This document shows positions 16,473 to 26,385 of a DNA stretch of 64,000 nucleotides, in pieces. The position numbers and the translations under genes are program-made. The notes beneath the pieces are model-generated. The model was not told the DNA's origin. It saw only the letters and a list, made by a program, of their open reading frames with translations, and did no database searches. This DNA comes from Bacillota bacterium (GTDB lineage: Bacteria > Bacillota > Limnochordia > Limnochordales > ZCTH02-B6): the NCBI GenBank assembly GCA_017656145.1, contig JACDOI010000006.1, positions 1 through 64,000 of the forward strand. The letters run 5' to 3'. The number at the start of each line of letters is the position of its first letter. Positions within the stretch are counted from its first letter, which is position 1.

Positions 16473-18035
16473 CTAACCAGTATATCCCGGGACGTCCCGG
16501 GATGTGCCTGGCCGGCCCGGGGCCGAAGCGGTGTCGATCTGCGCCCGCTGCAGGCGGCCCGAGTAATCGACATAGATCGTCTTCCACTCGGTGAACCCGT
16601 CCAGCGCCTGGACCGCGGCCTCCCGGTGGCCGTTTCCGGTGCTTCGGGTGCCGCCGAAGGGCAGATGAACCTCGGCACCGGTGGTGCCGTGGTTTATGTA
16701 AACGATGCCGGACGTCATGTCCCGGGCGGCTCGCATGGCCCGGTTGACGTCGCGGGTGTAGATGCCGCTTGAAAGCCCGTAGGCGCTGTCATTGTTGATC
16801 CGGATGGCCTCCTCCAGGCTGTCGCACGGAACGATGACCGCCGTGGGCCCAAAGATCTCCTCCCGGGCCACCCGCATGCCGGGCCGGACGTCGCCGAACA
16901 GCGTCGGCCGGTAGAAGAAACCCCGGGCGCATTCGCCTTCCCGGTACATCTCGCCGCCGCACAAAAGGCGCGCTCCTTCGGCCAGGCCCAGCTCCGTATA
17001 GCGGTGTACCCGATCCAGCTGGCGCCGGCTGGCGACGGGCCCCACGTCGGTATCGTCGGCTAGCGGATTGCCCAGGCGGAGCTTTTGGGCCCGCTCGACC
17101 AGCCGCTCGGTGAGCTCCTCCAGAACCCGGCGGTGGACGATGAGGCGGCTTGCGGACGTGCACCGCTGTCCGGTGGTGCCGAAGGCGCTCCACAAAATGC
17201 CTTCGACGGCTAAATCCAAGTCGGCGTCGTCCATGACTGCAATCGCGTTTTTCCCGCCCATCTCCAGCAACACCCGCTTGCCGCGCCGGGCCGCCTCCGC
17301 CGCGATGCGCGTGCCCGTTTCCGTCGATCCGGTGAAGGCGATGACGCGCACCCCGGGATGTTCGACCAAGGCAGCGCCCGCGCGGGGGCCTGTTCCGAGA
17401 ACGACGTTCAGCACACCCGGCGGAAGCCCGGCCTCTTCCAAGATGAGTGCGAGGGCCAGCGACACCCGGGGCGTGTCCTCGGCCGGTTTCCAGACGACGG
17501 TGTTGCCCGCGATGAGCGCCGGGCCCAGCTTCCACGAGGGGACCGCGGCGGGGAAGTTCCAAGGAGTGATCAAGCCCACGACCCCTACCGGGTCCCGCAC
17601 GCAGCAGGCGAACTTGTCGGGCATCTCAGAGGGGGTGGTGAACCCGAACATTCGCCGCCCTTCGCCGGCCATGTATGCGAATTCGTCGATCGCTTCCTGG
17701 ACGTCGCCTCGGGCTTCCAAGAGCACCTTGCCCATCTCCTCGGCCATAAGCCGGGCCAAAGCCTCTTTGCGCTCGGCCAAAAGCTGGGCCGCCCGCGACA
17801 GGATCTCGCCCCGCCGCGGCGCGGGCACCGAGCGCCATCCGGCAAACGCCTCTTGGGCCGCTTCCACCGCCTGATCCACTTCAGCCCCGCCAGCTACGGA
17901 TACGTGGCCGAGCAGTTCTCCGGTGGCGGGGTTGATGTCGGGATACAGCTCTCCCGTGCTGCCCTCCACCCAGCGCCCCGCGATGTAGCTCGAAAGAACC
18001 GGCTCCGGCATCGCCGGCCCAAGGTAATCCGCCAT
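16473..18035 (-). CDS. NAD(P)-dependent aldehyde dehydrogenase
   Basis: A 520-residue ALDH-superfamily enzyme that oxidises an aldehyde to its acid. Catalytic residues: Asn160 (ITPWNF), Glu258 (LEMGGKN) and Cys292 (GQRCTSAS); FTGSTETG (234-241) contacts the cofactor. The family C-terminus WKTIYVDYSGRLQRAQID is followed by ~18 extra residues, coded by DNA that includes a perfect 20-bp palindrome. ATG 18035 lies 11 bp after GAGGAGG; GTG 18044 is too close. The substrate is not predictable (semialdehyde-type ALDHs are close in motif). Confidence 0.9.
   Translation of the reverse strand: MADYLGPAMPEPVLSSYIAGRWVEGSTGELYPDINPATGELLGHVSVAGGAEVDQAVEAAQEAFAGWRSVPAPRRGEILSRAAQLLAERKEALARLMAEEMGKVLLEARGDVQEAIDEFAYMAGEGRRMFGFTTPSEMPDKFACCVRDPVGVVGLITPWNFPAAVPSWKLGPALIAGNTVVWKPAEDTPRVSLALALILEEAGLPPGVLNVVLGTGPRAGAALVEHPGVRVIAFTGSTETGTRIAAEAARRGKRVLLEMGGKNAIAVMDDADLDLAVEGILWSAFGTTGQRCTSASRLIVHRRVLEELTERLVERAQKLRLGNPLADDTDVGPVASRRQLDRVHRYTELGLAEGARLLCGGEMYREGECARGFFYRPTLFGDVRPGMRVAREEIFGPTAVIVPCDSLEEAIRINNDSAYGLSSGIYTRDVNRAMRAARDMTSGIVYINHGTTGAEVHLPFGGTRSTGNGHREAAVQALDGFTEWKTIYVDYSGRLQRAQIDTASAPGRPGTSRDVPGYTG
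16484..16503. repeat. Perfect 20-bp palindrome at the 3' end of the ALDH gene
   Basis: ATCCCGGGACGTCCCGGGAT is its own reverse complement. It lies 9 bases inside the ALDH coding end, between convergent operons. It could be a terminator-like hairpin or a protein-binding site. It lacks a T-tract. Confidence 0.6.
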
Positions 18036-18244
18036 ACGGTTCACCGCCTCCTCAGTTCGGAGTATCTTTTGAAACGATTCACAACTTAGATGCCCGTTCC
18101 TCTGAAATCCGTGAAACCCGGACGGAGCATGGGCGTAGGTTCCGCGCGGCGAAGGAATCCACCAGGGGTCAGGTAGAATAGAAGAAGGAACGCCCGGAGG
18201 GCGGAACGACAGCTGGACAGCCGGGGCAGCGGGAGGTCGAGCTT

Positions 18245-19387
18245 GTGGACGATACGACGGGGAAGCGCACCCCGCTTTACGAGGAGCATGTGGCCAGTGG
18301 GGCCCGTATGACCGACTTCGCAGGCTTCCGCATGCCCCTTGAATACACCGGGATCCTGGAGGAGCACCGGGCCGTGCGGTCGGCGGCCGGGTTGTTTGAC
18401 TTGTCCCACATGGGAGAGATCCGGGTGGCGGGGTCGGCAGCGGCCCGGTTTCTCGATGGGGTCGTGACCAACCGGGTCGCGGACATGGAGCCGGGCCAAG
18501 CCCGGTACTCGCCCATCTGCCGGCCCGACGGCGGCATCGTCGATGACGTCGTCATCTACCGGCGTCAGGACGACTTTTTGCTGGTCGTCAACGCGGCCAA
18601 CATCGAGAAGGACCTGGGCTGGCTGGATTACCTTCGCCGGGCGTGGCCAGGGGACGGCGGCCCCGATGTCAACCCGGAGGATGTGGTGCTGGAAGATCTG
18701 TCCGAGCAGACGGCGCTCTTGGCCGTTCAAGGCCCGCGATCCCAGGCGGTCCTGGAGAAGCTGGCGGACCTGCCGCTTGACGGGTTGCCCTCGTTCCGGT
18801 TCCTCGAGGGCCAAGTGGGCGGTCATCCCGCGATGGTAGCCCGCACAGGCTACACCGGCGAGGACGGCTTCGAGATCTACATTTCTCCTGAGGCCGCGTT
18901 GCCTCTTTGGCGGGCGTTTCTTTCGGCCGGCGGCGACCTCGGGCTTGTGCCAGCGGGCCTCGGCGCCCGGGACACCTTGCGCCTTGAGATGCGGTTTCCC
19001 CTTTACGGCCAGGATATCGATGACACGACGACGCCGCTGGAGGCCGGCCTTGGGTTTACGGTCAAGTTCGACAAGGAGTCGTTCGTCGGTAAGGCGGCGC
19101 TGGAGCGGCAGCGGGACCAGGGCGTAAGCCGGCGGCTGGTCGGGTTTACGATGTTGGACCGGGGCGTTCCCCGCCGCGGCTATCCGTTGTTTTCCGGTGA
19201 GGAAGCGATCGGGAGCGTGACCTCCGGCACCATTTCCCCGACCTTGGGCGAACCCATCGGGCTTGGGTACGTGCCCTCCCGGCTCGCGGCGCCCGGTACG
19301 GAGCTGGCCGTCGGCATCCGGGGCCGCCGGGCTCGCTGCCGGGTAATCAAAGGCCGGTTTGTGCAACCGGGCACCGCTTCCCGGTAA
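18245..19387 (+). CDS. gcvT: Aminomethyltransferase, glycine cleavage T protein
   Basis: A 380-residue T protein that moves the aminomethyl carbon from lipoyl-GcvH to tetrahydrofolate, releasing ammonia. Motifs: RMTDFAGFRMPLEY near the N-terminus, GLFDLSHMGEI, the folate-site region GYTGEDGFEIY (~203-213), GLGARDTLRLEM and the C-terminal barrel PRRGYPLF. GTG 18245 follows GGGAGG by 8 bp. First gene of gcvT-H-PA-PB. No glycine riboswitch was recognised in the 200 bp upstream. Confidence 0.95.
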   Translation: MDDTTGKRTPLYEEHVASGARMTDFAGFRMPLEYTGILEEHRAVRSAAGLFDLSHMGEIRVAGSAAARFLDGVVTNRVADMEPGQARYSPICRPDGGIVDDVVIYRRQDDFLLVVNAANIEKDLGWLDYLRRAWPGDGGPDVNPEDVVLEDLSEQTALLAVQGPRSQAVLEKLADLPLDGLPSFRFLEGQVGGHPAMVARTGYTGEDGFEIYISPEAALPLWRAFLSAGGDLGLVPAGLGARDTLRLEMRFPLYGQDIDDTTTPLEAGLGFTVKFDKESFVGKAALERQRDQGVSRRLVGFTMLDRGVPRRGYPLFSGEEAIGSVTSGTISPTLGEPIGLGYVPSRLAAPGTELAVGIRGRRARCRVIKGRFVQPGTASR

Positions 19388-19443
19388 TCAGCGGCCAGCC
19401 CCCGCGACACGGCGCGGGATGACATGAGAGGGAGGGCGCTTTC

Positions 19444-19821
19444 GTGTACCCCGAGGATTTGCGCTACAGCCAGCAGCACGAGTGGGTTCGGCGGGAAGGC
19501 AACCGGGTGAGGGTGGGGATCACCGACTACGCCCAGCAAGAACTGGGCGACGTGGTGTTTGTCGACCTGCCCCAGGAAGGGACCACGTTGCAGTCGGGCG
19601 AGGCGTTTGCGGCCGTTGAGTCGGTCAAAGCCGTCTCCGACATCTACGCGCCGGTCAGCGGGCGGGTCGTCGAGGTCAACCAGGACCTCGCGGACCGGCC
19701 GGAACTCGTCAACCAGGACCCGTACGGCGCCGGCTGGATTGCGGTGCTGGAGATGGAGAACCCCGCCGAACTGGACGAGCTGTTGGACGCGGAACAATAC
19801 CGGGAGCTGCTGGAACGGTAG
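19444..19821 (+). CDS. gcvH: Glycine cleavage system H protein
   Basis: The 125-residue lipoyl carrier protein. The lipoylated lysine is Lys62 in AAVESVKAVSDIYAPVSG. The family opening YSQQHEWVRREG and the C-terminal DPYGAGWIAVLEM are present. GTG start after GGGAGG. It shuttles the aminomethyl group between GcvP, GcvT and dihydrolipoamide dehydrogenase. Confidence 0.97.
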   Translation: MYPEDLRYSQQHEWVRREGNRVRVGITDYAQQELGDVVFVDLPQEGTTLQSGEAFAAVESVKAVSDIYAPVSGRVVEVNQDLADRPELVNQDPYGAGWIAVLEMENPAELDELLDAEQYRELLER

Positions 19822-19858
19822 CGGCCCGGACCAGGCGCTGAAAAGGAGGCGGTCAGGC

Positions 19859-21202
19859 CTGTCCTATTCGCCCATGACCGATGCCGACCGCCGCGCGATG
19901 CTCAACGCAATCGGCGTGGCGGACGTGGAGGAGCTGTTCGCAGATATCCCTGCGGAAATCCGGCTGCGCCGGCCCTTGAACATCCCCGAAGGGATGGCCG
20001 AGGCCGAGTTGCGCCGCCACATGGCCGAACTGGCCGGGCGCAACGCGGACGCCGGGCGGTACGCGTGCTTTCTTGGCGCGGGAGCGTACGATCATCTCAT
20101 TCCCGCGGCGGTGAGCCAGCTGGTTTCCCGCAACGAGTTTTACACTTCATACACGCCCTATCAGGCCGAGATAACCCAGGGCGTGCTTCAGGCGACGTAC
20201 GAGTATCAGACGCTCGTAGCCGAACTGACCGGTATGGAGCTGGCCAATGCCTCGATGTATGACGGGGCCACCGCCATGGCGGAAGCGTGCCTCGTCGCGT
20301 GCGCCCACACCGGCCGGGACCGGGTCGTGGTGCCCCGGGCGGCGCACCCCGAGTACCGGCAAGTGAGCGCAACATACTTGCGCCATCAAGGGCTGGAAAT
20401 CGTCGAGGTGCCGTTTCGGGACGGCGTCACCCCGGTGGACGAAGTACGGGCCCGGGTAGACGGGCGGACCGCAGCCGTCGTCGTCCAGCAGCCGAACTTT
20501 TTCGGCTGCCTTGAGGACGCGGAGGCCATGGCGGAGGTGGCGCAGGAACACGGCGCGCTGTTGATCGCGGTGATCACCGATCCCCTATCGCTGGGGCTGT
20601 TGCAGCCGCCCGGGGCGTACGGCGCCCACATGGCCGTGGGCGAAGGACAACCTTGGGGCAGCCCGTTGAGCTTCGGCGGGCCGTACCTGGGATTCTTTGC
20701 CGCCCAGGGGAAGCTGGTCCGGCGCATCCCGGGCCGCATCGCCGGCGCGACAGTGGATCGGGACGGCAACCGGGGCTACGTCTTGACCTTGCAAACCCGG
20801 GAACAGCACATTCGCCGGGAGCGGGCCACCTCGAACATCTGCACCAACCAGGCGTTGAACGCTCTTGCCGCCGCCGTCTACCTGACGTTGCTCGGCAAGG
20901 AAGGGGTGCGGGAGGTGGCCGGTCAGTGTGTGCAGAAGGCCCATTACCTCCAGCGGGCCATGACCGCGCTGGAAGGTGTATCGGCGGCGTTCCCCGGGCC
21001 GTTTTTTCATGAGTTCGTCGTCCGGCTCAGCGCGGACCCCGAGGAGGTCACCCGGCGCCTGCTGGACTACCAGATCTTGGGCGGTCTGCCGCTTGGCCGG
21101 TTTTACCCGGAACTGGCCGACTGCTTGCTCGTCTGCGTCACAGAGGCCCGGACCCGGGAGGAAATGGACCGCTTCGTCACCGCGCTGGGGGGATTGGCAT
21201 GA
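19859..21202 (+). CDS. gcvPA: Glycine dehydrogenase (decarboxylating) subunit 1
   Basis: The N-terminal half of the split P protein, 447 residues, like B. subtilis GcvPA (448). Motifs: [37 protein letters not shown], and [10 protein letters not shown]. The start is unusual: AAAAGGAGG (19841-19849) is 9 bp before CTG 19859. The codons after that CTG ([14 protein letters not shown]) align with the usual RYxPxTDxDRxxML start. ATG 19874 is 24 bp from the site and would cut the conserved N-terminus. The CTG start is inferred, not proven. Confidence 0.9.
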   Translation: MSYSPMTDADRRAMLNAIGVADVEELFADIPAEIRLRRPLNIPEGMAEAELRRHMAELAGRNADAGRYACFLGAGAYDHLIPAAVSQLVSRNEFYTSYTPYQAEITQGVLQATYEYQTLVAELTGMELANASMYDGATAMAEACLVACAHTGRDRVVVPRAAHPEYRQVSATYLRHQGLEIVEVPFRDGVTPVDEVRARVDGRTAAVVVQQPNFFGCLEDAEAMAEVAQEHGALLIAVITDPLSLGLLQPPGAYGAHMAVGEGQPWGSPLSFGGPYLGFFAAQGKLVRRIPGRIAGATVDRDGNRGYVLTLQTREQHIRRERATSNICTNQALNALAAAVYLTLLGKEGVREVAGQCVQKAHYLQRAMTALEGVSAAFPGPFFHEFVVRLSADPEEVTRRLLDYQILGGLPLGRFYPELADCLLVCVTEARTREEMDRFVTALGGLA

Positions 21203-22728
21203 CCGGCTACCAGCTCAAGGGAAGTTTTCCCCTGATCTTTGAGCGGGGGGCTCCGGGCCGCCGCGGCTACCGGCTGCCGCCCCTTGACGTGCCCGAGCAG
21301 CCGATTGAGGCTCTCATCCCTGACCGGCACCAGCGCACAAACCCGCCGGCCCTCCCCGAGGTGAGCGAGCCCGAGGCGGTGCGGCATTTCGTCGGTCTGT
21401 CCCGGCGCAACTACGGCGTCGATGTCGGGTTTTACCCGCTCGGGTCGTGCACGATGAAGTACAACCCCAAAATCAACGAGGAAGTCGCGGCGTTGCCCGG
21501 GTTTGCCCGGCTGCACCCGTACCAGCCCGAGGAGACGGTCCAGGGGGCGCTGGAGCTGATGTACAACCTCGAGCGTTACCTGTGCGAGATCGCCGGCTTA
21601 AGCCGCGCCACGTTGCAGCCGGCGGCCGGCGCCCACGGCGAGCTGCTCGGCCTCATGATCATGCGGGCGTACCACGAATCCCGGGGCGAGGGCCACACCC
21701 GCCGGGAGGTGCTCGTGCCCGACTCGGCCCACGGCACAAACCCCGCCAGCGCGGCGATGTGCGGCTACCGCGTCGTCGAGGTCCAATCCAACGCCCGGGG
21801 CGGTGTCGACGTGGCGGCGCTAAGAGCGCTTGTAGGGCCCAAGACCGCGGGCTTGATGTTGACCAACCCCAACACTTTGGGGCTCTTTGAGGAGGATATC
21901 CTCGAAATCGCCCGGCTCGTTCACGACGCGGGAGGGCTCTTGTACTACGACGGCGCCAACGCCAACGCGATTTTGGGCATCTGCCGGCCCGGCGACATGG
22001 GGTTTGACATCGTCCACTTCAACCTGCACAAGACGTTTTCCACGCCCCACGGCGGGGGCGGGCCAGGCTCGGGCCCCATCGCGGTGCGGGAGGAACTGGT
22101 GCCGTTCTTGCCGGTTCCGACCGTGGAGCGGGACGGGGACCGATACTACCTGGACTTTGACCGTCCCCAATCGGTGGGCCGGATCAAGGGCTTTTACGGC
22201 AACTTCGGCATGATGGTTCGGGCGTACGCCTACATCCGCACCATGGGCGCGGCGGGACTCAAAGCCGCCAGCGAGCAAGCGGTCATCAATGCGAATTACC
22301 TCATGAAGCGACTTGCGCCCTTGTTTGATGTGGCCGTCGACCGCTACTGCAAGCATGAGTTCGTGCTCTCAGGCCGCCGGTACAAGCGCCTCGGCGTGCG
22401 CACCCTGGATATCGCCAAGCGGCTTTTGGACTACGGCATCCACGCGCCCACCGTGTACTTTCCGCTCATTGTCGAAGAGGCGCTGATGATCGAGCCGACC
22501 GAGACCGAAACCAAAGAAACGCTGGATGAATTCGCCCGCGTCATGGAGCAGATCGTGCGGGAAATCGAGGAAGACCCCGACCTCGTCCGCAACGCCCCCC
22601 ACGAAACGCCGGTGCGCCGCCTGGACGAAGCGCGGGCCGCCCGCCAACCGGATCTTTGCTTCTGCGCGCCCGCGTCCTCAACGGTCGGCGAGGTGAATGC
22701 CGGCGGCGGGGGCCGGACCGATGGGTGA
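21199..22728 (+). CDS. gcvPB: Glycine dehydrogenase (decarboxylating) subunit 2
   Basis: The 509-residue catalytic half of the P protein. PLP lysine Lys278 is in [16 protein letters not shown]. Also present: [15 protein letters not shown] (79-93), [17 protein letters not shown] and [11 protein letters not shown]. It decarboxylates glycine and loads the aminomethyl group on GcvH. ATG overlaps the gcvPA stop. The last ~30 residues are a non-conserved Ala/Gly-rich tail overlapping the pheA start. Confidence 0.96.
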   Translation: MTGYQLKGSFPLIFERGAPGRRGYRLPPLDVPEQPIEALIPDRHQRTNPPALPEVSEPEAVRHFVGLSRRNYGVDVGFYPLGSCTMKYNPKINEEVAALPGFARLHPYQPEETVQGALELMYNLERYLCEIAGLSRATLQPAAGAHGELLGLMIMRAYHESRGEGHTRREVLVPDSAHGTNPASAAMCGYRVVEVQSNARGGVDVAALRALVGPKTAGLMLTNPNTLGLFEEDILEIARLVHDAGGLLYYDGANANAILGICRPGDMGFDIVHFNLHKTFSTPHGGGGPGSGPIAVREELVPFLPVPTVERDGDRYYLDFDRPQSVGRIKGFYGNFGMMVRAYAYIRTMGAAGLKAASEQAVINANYLMKRLAPLFDVAVDRYCKHEFVLSGRRYKRLGVRTLDIAKRLLDYGIHAPTVYFPLIVEEALMIEPTETETKETLDEFARVMEQIVREIEEDPDLVRNAPHETPVRRLDEARAARQPDLCFCAPASSTVGEVNAGGGGRTDG

Positions 22729-23629
22729 TGGGCAGGGGGCCAAGATCGGATTCCTCGGCCCCCGGGGAACGTTCAGCGAGGAGGCGGCGCGAAAGCATCT
22801 GGCCCAGGCGGGCCTTGACGCGGAACTGATCCCGTACCGGGGCATCCCGGATCTTCTGGCCGCCGTGGAACGGGCTGAGCTCGACTGGGCGGTGGTGCCG
22901 GCGGAAAACTCCATCGAAGGGTCCGTCGCGGTGACCTTGGACACGCTGGCCCACGACGTGGATGTGGCCATCGCGGGGGAAATCGTCCTTGCAGTGCGCC
23001 ACCACCTGCTCGTGCGCCGAGGACACGAAGGGTGGCCCATCCACACCGTCGTTTCCCACCCCCAGGCGCTGGCCCAATGCCGCCGCTACTTGCAGGCCCG
23101 CCTTCCCGGGGTTTCGGTGCAGGCCGCGTTCAGCACCGCGGAGGCCGCCCGCCTGGCGGGGGAATCGGAAGAGCCGGGTCTGGCGGCCATCGGAAACTCC
23201 CTGTGCGCGGACCTCTACGGCCTGGCCGTGCTCGACTCCGACATCCAGGACTTTCCGGGAAACGCTACCCGCTTCTTTGTCGCAGGCCGCGCTGACCGAC
23301 CGCGGACGGGACAAGACAAGACTTCGGTCGTGTTCGCGTTCGCTGCCGACCGGCCCGGCAACTTGTACCGGGCCTTGGGTGAATTCGCCCGGCGGAACAT
23401 CAACTTGACGAAGCTTGAATCCCGCCCGGCCAAGCAACTGTTGGGCGACTACATCTTTTTCGCCGACTTGGAAGGGCACCGGGCGGATCCGGCGGTGGCC
23501 GGCGCTCTGGAGGGCCTGCGCCGACAGTGCGCCTATGTGAAAGTCTTGGGCTCCTATCCCCGGGCGGACTACGCCGGCGTCAGATCTCGGACAAGGCCCG
23601 CGCCAGCCGAGCGGCAGGACAACCGGTAG
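22721..23629 (+). CDS. pheA: Prephenate dehydratase
   Basis: Converts prephenate to phenylpyruvate in phenylalanine synthesis. Of 302 residues, the periplasmic-binding-like dehydratase domain spans about 7-190 ([25 protein letters not shown], and catalytic Thr in NATRFFV at 181-187). A C-terminal ACT regulatory domain (~200-280; [24 protein letters not shown] region) carries the ESR phenylalanine-sensing motif. ATG 22721 overlaps gcvPB; ATG 22697 is an alternative. The 3' end overlaps the convergent Cys-rich gene by 50 bp. Confidence 0.93.
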   Translation: MGDGQGAKIGFLGPRGTFSEEAARKHLAQAGLDAELIPYRGIPDLLAAVERAELDWAVVPAENSIEGSVAVTLDTLAHDVDVAIAGEIVLAVRHHLLVRRGHEGWPIHTVVSHPQALAQCRRYLQARLPGVSVQAAFSTAEAARLAGESEEPGLAAIGNSLCADLYGLAVLDSDIQDFPGNATRFFVAGRADRPRTGQDKTSVVFAFAADRPGNLYRALGEFARRNINLTKLESRPAKQLLGDYIFFADLEGHRADPAVAGALEGLRRQCAYVKVLGSYPRADYAGVRSRTRPAPAERQDNR

Positions 23630-24026
23630 CGCAGGCGCCACCGCACCCGCCGGCCTTTGACCCGCACCCGCATCCGCCGCAGCCGCCTCGACCCGCGGAC
23701 GATGAGCCCCGGTTTCCCAGGCCCGCCAGGCGCGCGTAAGTCTTGGTTTTGGCCCGCATCTCCCGGCGCCGCCAGACGTACGCTTCGAAATGATAGCAGG
23801 AAGACGCCTGGCAGTCCAGGCAGCTAGTCCCCTTCAGATCGGCGCAGTCACGAATGATGCACTCGCCCGTCTCCAGGTTCGGACATCCGGGGCAGACCCC
23901 GGTGATGTATGCGCTGCACGTGTTGCACAACAAGCCGCAGCGGGAGACGATATCCCCGGGCCGAATCTCGGGCTTGCCCGCCGCGCGGGCGTTTCCGGCC
24001 GTCGACAAGCCAACGCCCCCCAGCAT
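23580..24026 (-). CDS. Cysteine-rich DUF3795-like protein with Gly-Cys tail
   Basis: A ~148-residue protein with 16 cysteines. The N-terminal half (CGLLCNTCSAYITGVCPGCP, then CIIRDC, SCLDCQASSCYHFE) resembles DUF3795-type zinc- or iron-binding domains. The last 35 residues form a separate Gly/Cys-rich tail ([23 protein letters not shown]) of unknown role. No catalytic function can be given; metal binding or redox is inferred. It follows the large membrane gene on the same strand. ATG 24026 chosen; TTG 24035 possible. Its 3' end overlaps pheA tail to tail. Confidence 0.75.
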   Translation of the reverse strand: MLGGVGLSTAGNARAAGKPEIRPGDIVSRCGLLCNTCSAYITGVCPGCPNLETGECIIRDCADLKGTSCLDCQASSCYHFEAYVWRRREMRAKTKTYARLAGLGNRGSSSAGRGGCGGCGCGSKAGGCGGACATGCPAARLARALSEI

Positions 24027-24092
24027 ACGCTCCAAAGTTGGTCCAAGTATATCATATCGGCCGGAATCGAACCAAACAGCGAAACGGAGGAC

Positions 24093-26339
24093 CTACCGGA
24101 GGGGGCTCGACCGGTCCCGGCCGCTGTCCACCGCCAAGTAGAGCAAGGTGGCGGTGGCGGGAATCATCGTCGTAGCCGCAGCTACGACGCCGGAGTCGTT
24201 GGCCACGAGGGCCACGCGGCTCGCGACGACCGCGCCCCGTATCCCCCGCATCAGGTTGGGATGGGCGCGATCCAGCCGGCGAATCGTCTCGATGGGCCGG
24301 TACAAAGCGACGGCCGACACCGCCAAAGCGGCCACAAGAACCTGGGACCAAATCGTCCAGCGCAGGAGCCGGACGTTCATCTGAATTTTGCGGATGGCAA
24401 TGCCGGCCAGGCCGTCCCAGCCGCCCGCCAGGGCCCGGGCCGCTGCCCGCCCCAGATGGGACGCGTCGTTTCCTCCTACCGCCACGTCGAAAGCCGCAGC
24501 CGCGGCCAAAATCGCGAACACGATTGCGGCTACGGCAACGCCCGTTTTCCAGGAAATCGGCCAGTTCCAGATCAAGACGAGCGTCACGGCAAGCCCCGCG
24601 GTGGCGGCGACGGTTCCGCCCACGTTGGCCCCGATGCCCGGTGACGCGAGGACTGCCACGACGCCTCCGTAAACGGCGGCGACGGCCCAGCGCAAAGCCG
24701 AAGGGCGACGGGCCCGATCGATCAGGCCCGTGGTGCCTACCAGCGTCGAGGCGATCAGTACACCCATGTACTCGTTGCCGATACCGTAATACCGGGCGCC
24801 TACGATTGGATCGTAGCCCAGGATGGACGATTTGATCAGCGGCGCTCCCCGGACCGCATCAAGTACGAGAGCGATGGTGGTCACCAAAGCCAGCAAGACG
24901 AACGGATCCGGTCCCGCCCGGCGGGTCGCACCGGCGGCTACCGCGGCCAGGCCGGCGGTCAGCCCGGCCAAAGTCAGGCCGGCTGTGGCGGGGTCCGCAG
25001 CGGCGGCCACGGGCAGGAGCAAGATGGCCAGCGGGGCCGCCACCAGCACCGACAATACCCAGCGCCACAGGGCCGGCCGGGACTCGGGGCCGGGAACGCC
25101 GAGCGCGGCGGCCCCCAGCTTCCAGGCGATCCAGGCCACGAACACCGCGATGGACAAGCCGATGAACGCTTGCACGGCCGGCGGGCGAAGGTTGCGGACC
25201 AGGGCAGCCCGCCGGAAGATGAGTGTCAGGGCTTCCCACGGGTCGGCCGGCGGCGCGGACGGCGGCGGCCAGTCGCGGATAAGATCCTCCGGGGCCGCGG
25301 CGACGACGGGCCGGCCGACCATCCGCGGCGGCGGGGGCACGTCCAAAGCTGCAAGGATCGTCGGCGGGATGTCGGTATTGGCTACGATGCCGGCCCGGCG
25401 GGTTGTGGCGGAAGTGGCCAGGCGCGGCAGGGAGGCGCCCCCGCCGATGCGGGTCCAGAGGAAGGGAGACAGGAGCAGATTCTCCCGCAGCTCAGGTGCC
25501 GGCGGCGTCGGAGCGATGACCAAGAGCCATGTGTCGAGAGCCGGAGACCAATCGAGCAGGCGGCCGACAAACCGATCGACTCGCGACAGCGTCGCGTCTT
25601 GCAGGTCGGCAAACCGGCCGGGCGAAAGCCAGTCCCGGTACGCATCGAGCCGGGCCAGGTCCCCAAGTTCTACGACGATCAGGTCTGCCGCGGGATAGAC
25701 CGCCGCCAAAGCCTCCCACGTGGCATCGTAGTCGGTGCGCCGACCGAACGGAAAACCGGGATCGCTGGCCAGGAGCTCCCGGCTCACGGACCCCAGCGGC
25801 ACCCGTCCTTGGGCGTCCATGGCCAAAAGGACGCCATGGCGGCGGAACGCGTCGAAGAGATCGCTGTTGCCGATGACGGCCACCCGGCCGCCCGCGTCCC
25901 GGACCGCTTGTCCGAGCGAGCCGGGCACGACCCGGTCAGGCAACTCCGCGGAGACCGCTTGCAACTCGGCGAGGCCTAAAAACAACACCGCGTCGTCGCC
26001 GGCGGCCGCGCCGGTCAAGCTTTCGTACAACTGCTGTACAGGCTGGCCTTGGTAGCGGCCGCCGGCATCAAACGCCAGCCCGCTTCGGCGGCCGGCCCGC
26101 GCCCGCGCGCCCGCGCCTAAGGTGACGTGGGCTGCAGCGGGCGAGGTGGCTGCGGCGGTGCGGGCGTTCATGAGGCCGATGACGCCTCCCTGGGCCGCGC
26201 GGCGCAAGTGGGTCCAGCGGGGATCGAGGAACTCGTTCACCGAAAGGCCGTCCACAAGCAGCACGACCGCCTTGCCCGCGGCGGCGCCAGAAATGGGAAA
26301 TGCTGCCTGGGCCACAAGCACCAAGGCCCCAAGCAGCAT
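24093..26339 (-). CDS. Large membrane protein with alkaline-phosphatase-like extracytoplasmic domain
   Basis: About 748 residues. A signal/anchor at 1-20 is followed by a ~390-residue domain that starts AVVLLVDGLSVNEFLD, like the first metal-binding Asp segment of the alkaline phosphatase/sulfatase superfamily. It later has LIVVELGDLARLD and the segment IVANTDIPPTILAALDVPPP, which resembles that superfamily's late TDIxPTILxLLG motif. The C-terminal ~330 residues have about nine membrane helices, with the distinctive motifs GARYYGIGNEYMGVL and PGIGANVGGT. I know of no assigned function. A lipid, wall-polymer or phospho-transfer role is possible. ATG 26339 is the first in-frame start after rpsD. 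Confidence 0.72.
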   Translation of the reverse strand: MLLGALVLVAQAAFPISGAAAGKAVVLLVDGLSVNEFLDPRWTHLRRAAQGGVIGLMNARTAAATSPAAAHVTLGAGARARAGRRSGLAFDAGGRYQGQPVQQLYESLTGAAAGDDAVLFLGLAELQAVSAELPDRVVPGSLGQAVRDAGGRVAVIGNSDLFDAFRRHGVLLAMDAQGRVPLGSVSRELLASDPGFPFGRRTDYDATWEALAAVYPAADLIVVELGDLARLDAYRDWLSPGRFADLQDATLSRVDRFVGRLLDWSPALDTWLLVIAPTPPAPELRENLLLSPFLWTRIGGGASLPRLATSATTRRAGIVANTDIPPTILAALDVPPPPRMVGRPVVAAAPEDLIRDWPPPSAPPADPWEALTLIFRRAALVRNLRPPAVQAFIGLSIAVFVAWIAWKLGAAALGVPGPESRPALWRWVLSVLVAAPLAILLLPVAAAADPATAGLTLAGLTAGLAAVAAGATRRAGPDPFVLLALVTTIALVLDAVRGAPLIKSSILGYDPIVGARYYGIGNEYMGVLIASTLVGTTGLIDRARRPSALRWAVAAVYGGVVAVLASPGIGANVGGTVAATAGLAVTLVLIWNWPISWKTGVAVAAIVFAILAAAAAFDVAVGGNDASHLGRAAARALAGGWDGLAGIAIRKIQMNVRLLRWTIWSQVLVAALAVSAVALYRPIETIRRLDRAHPNLMRGIRGAVVASRVALVANDSGVVAAATTMIPATATLLYLAVDSGRDRSSPLR

Positions 26340-26385
26340 TCCCAGCGCACGAATCCGCCGGCCCGAAGCCGACGTCGCGTGTTCG

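Noticed and set aside
18045..18244. Glycine riboswitch upstream of gcvT
   Set aside because: None of the conserved aptamer elements were found; only weak hairpins and a lone TAGAAT are present.
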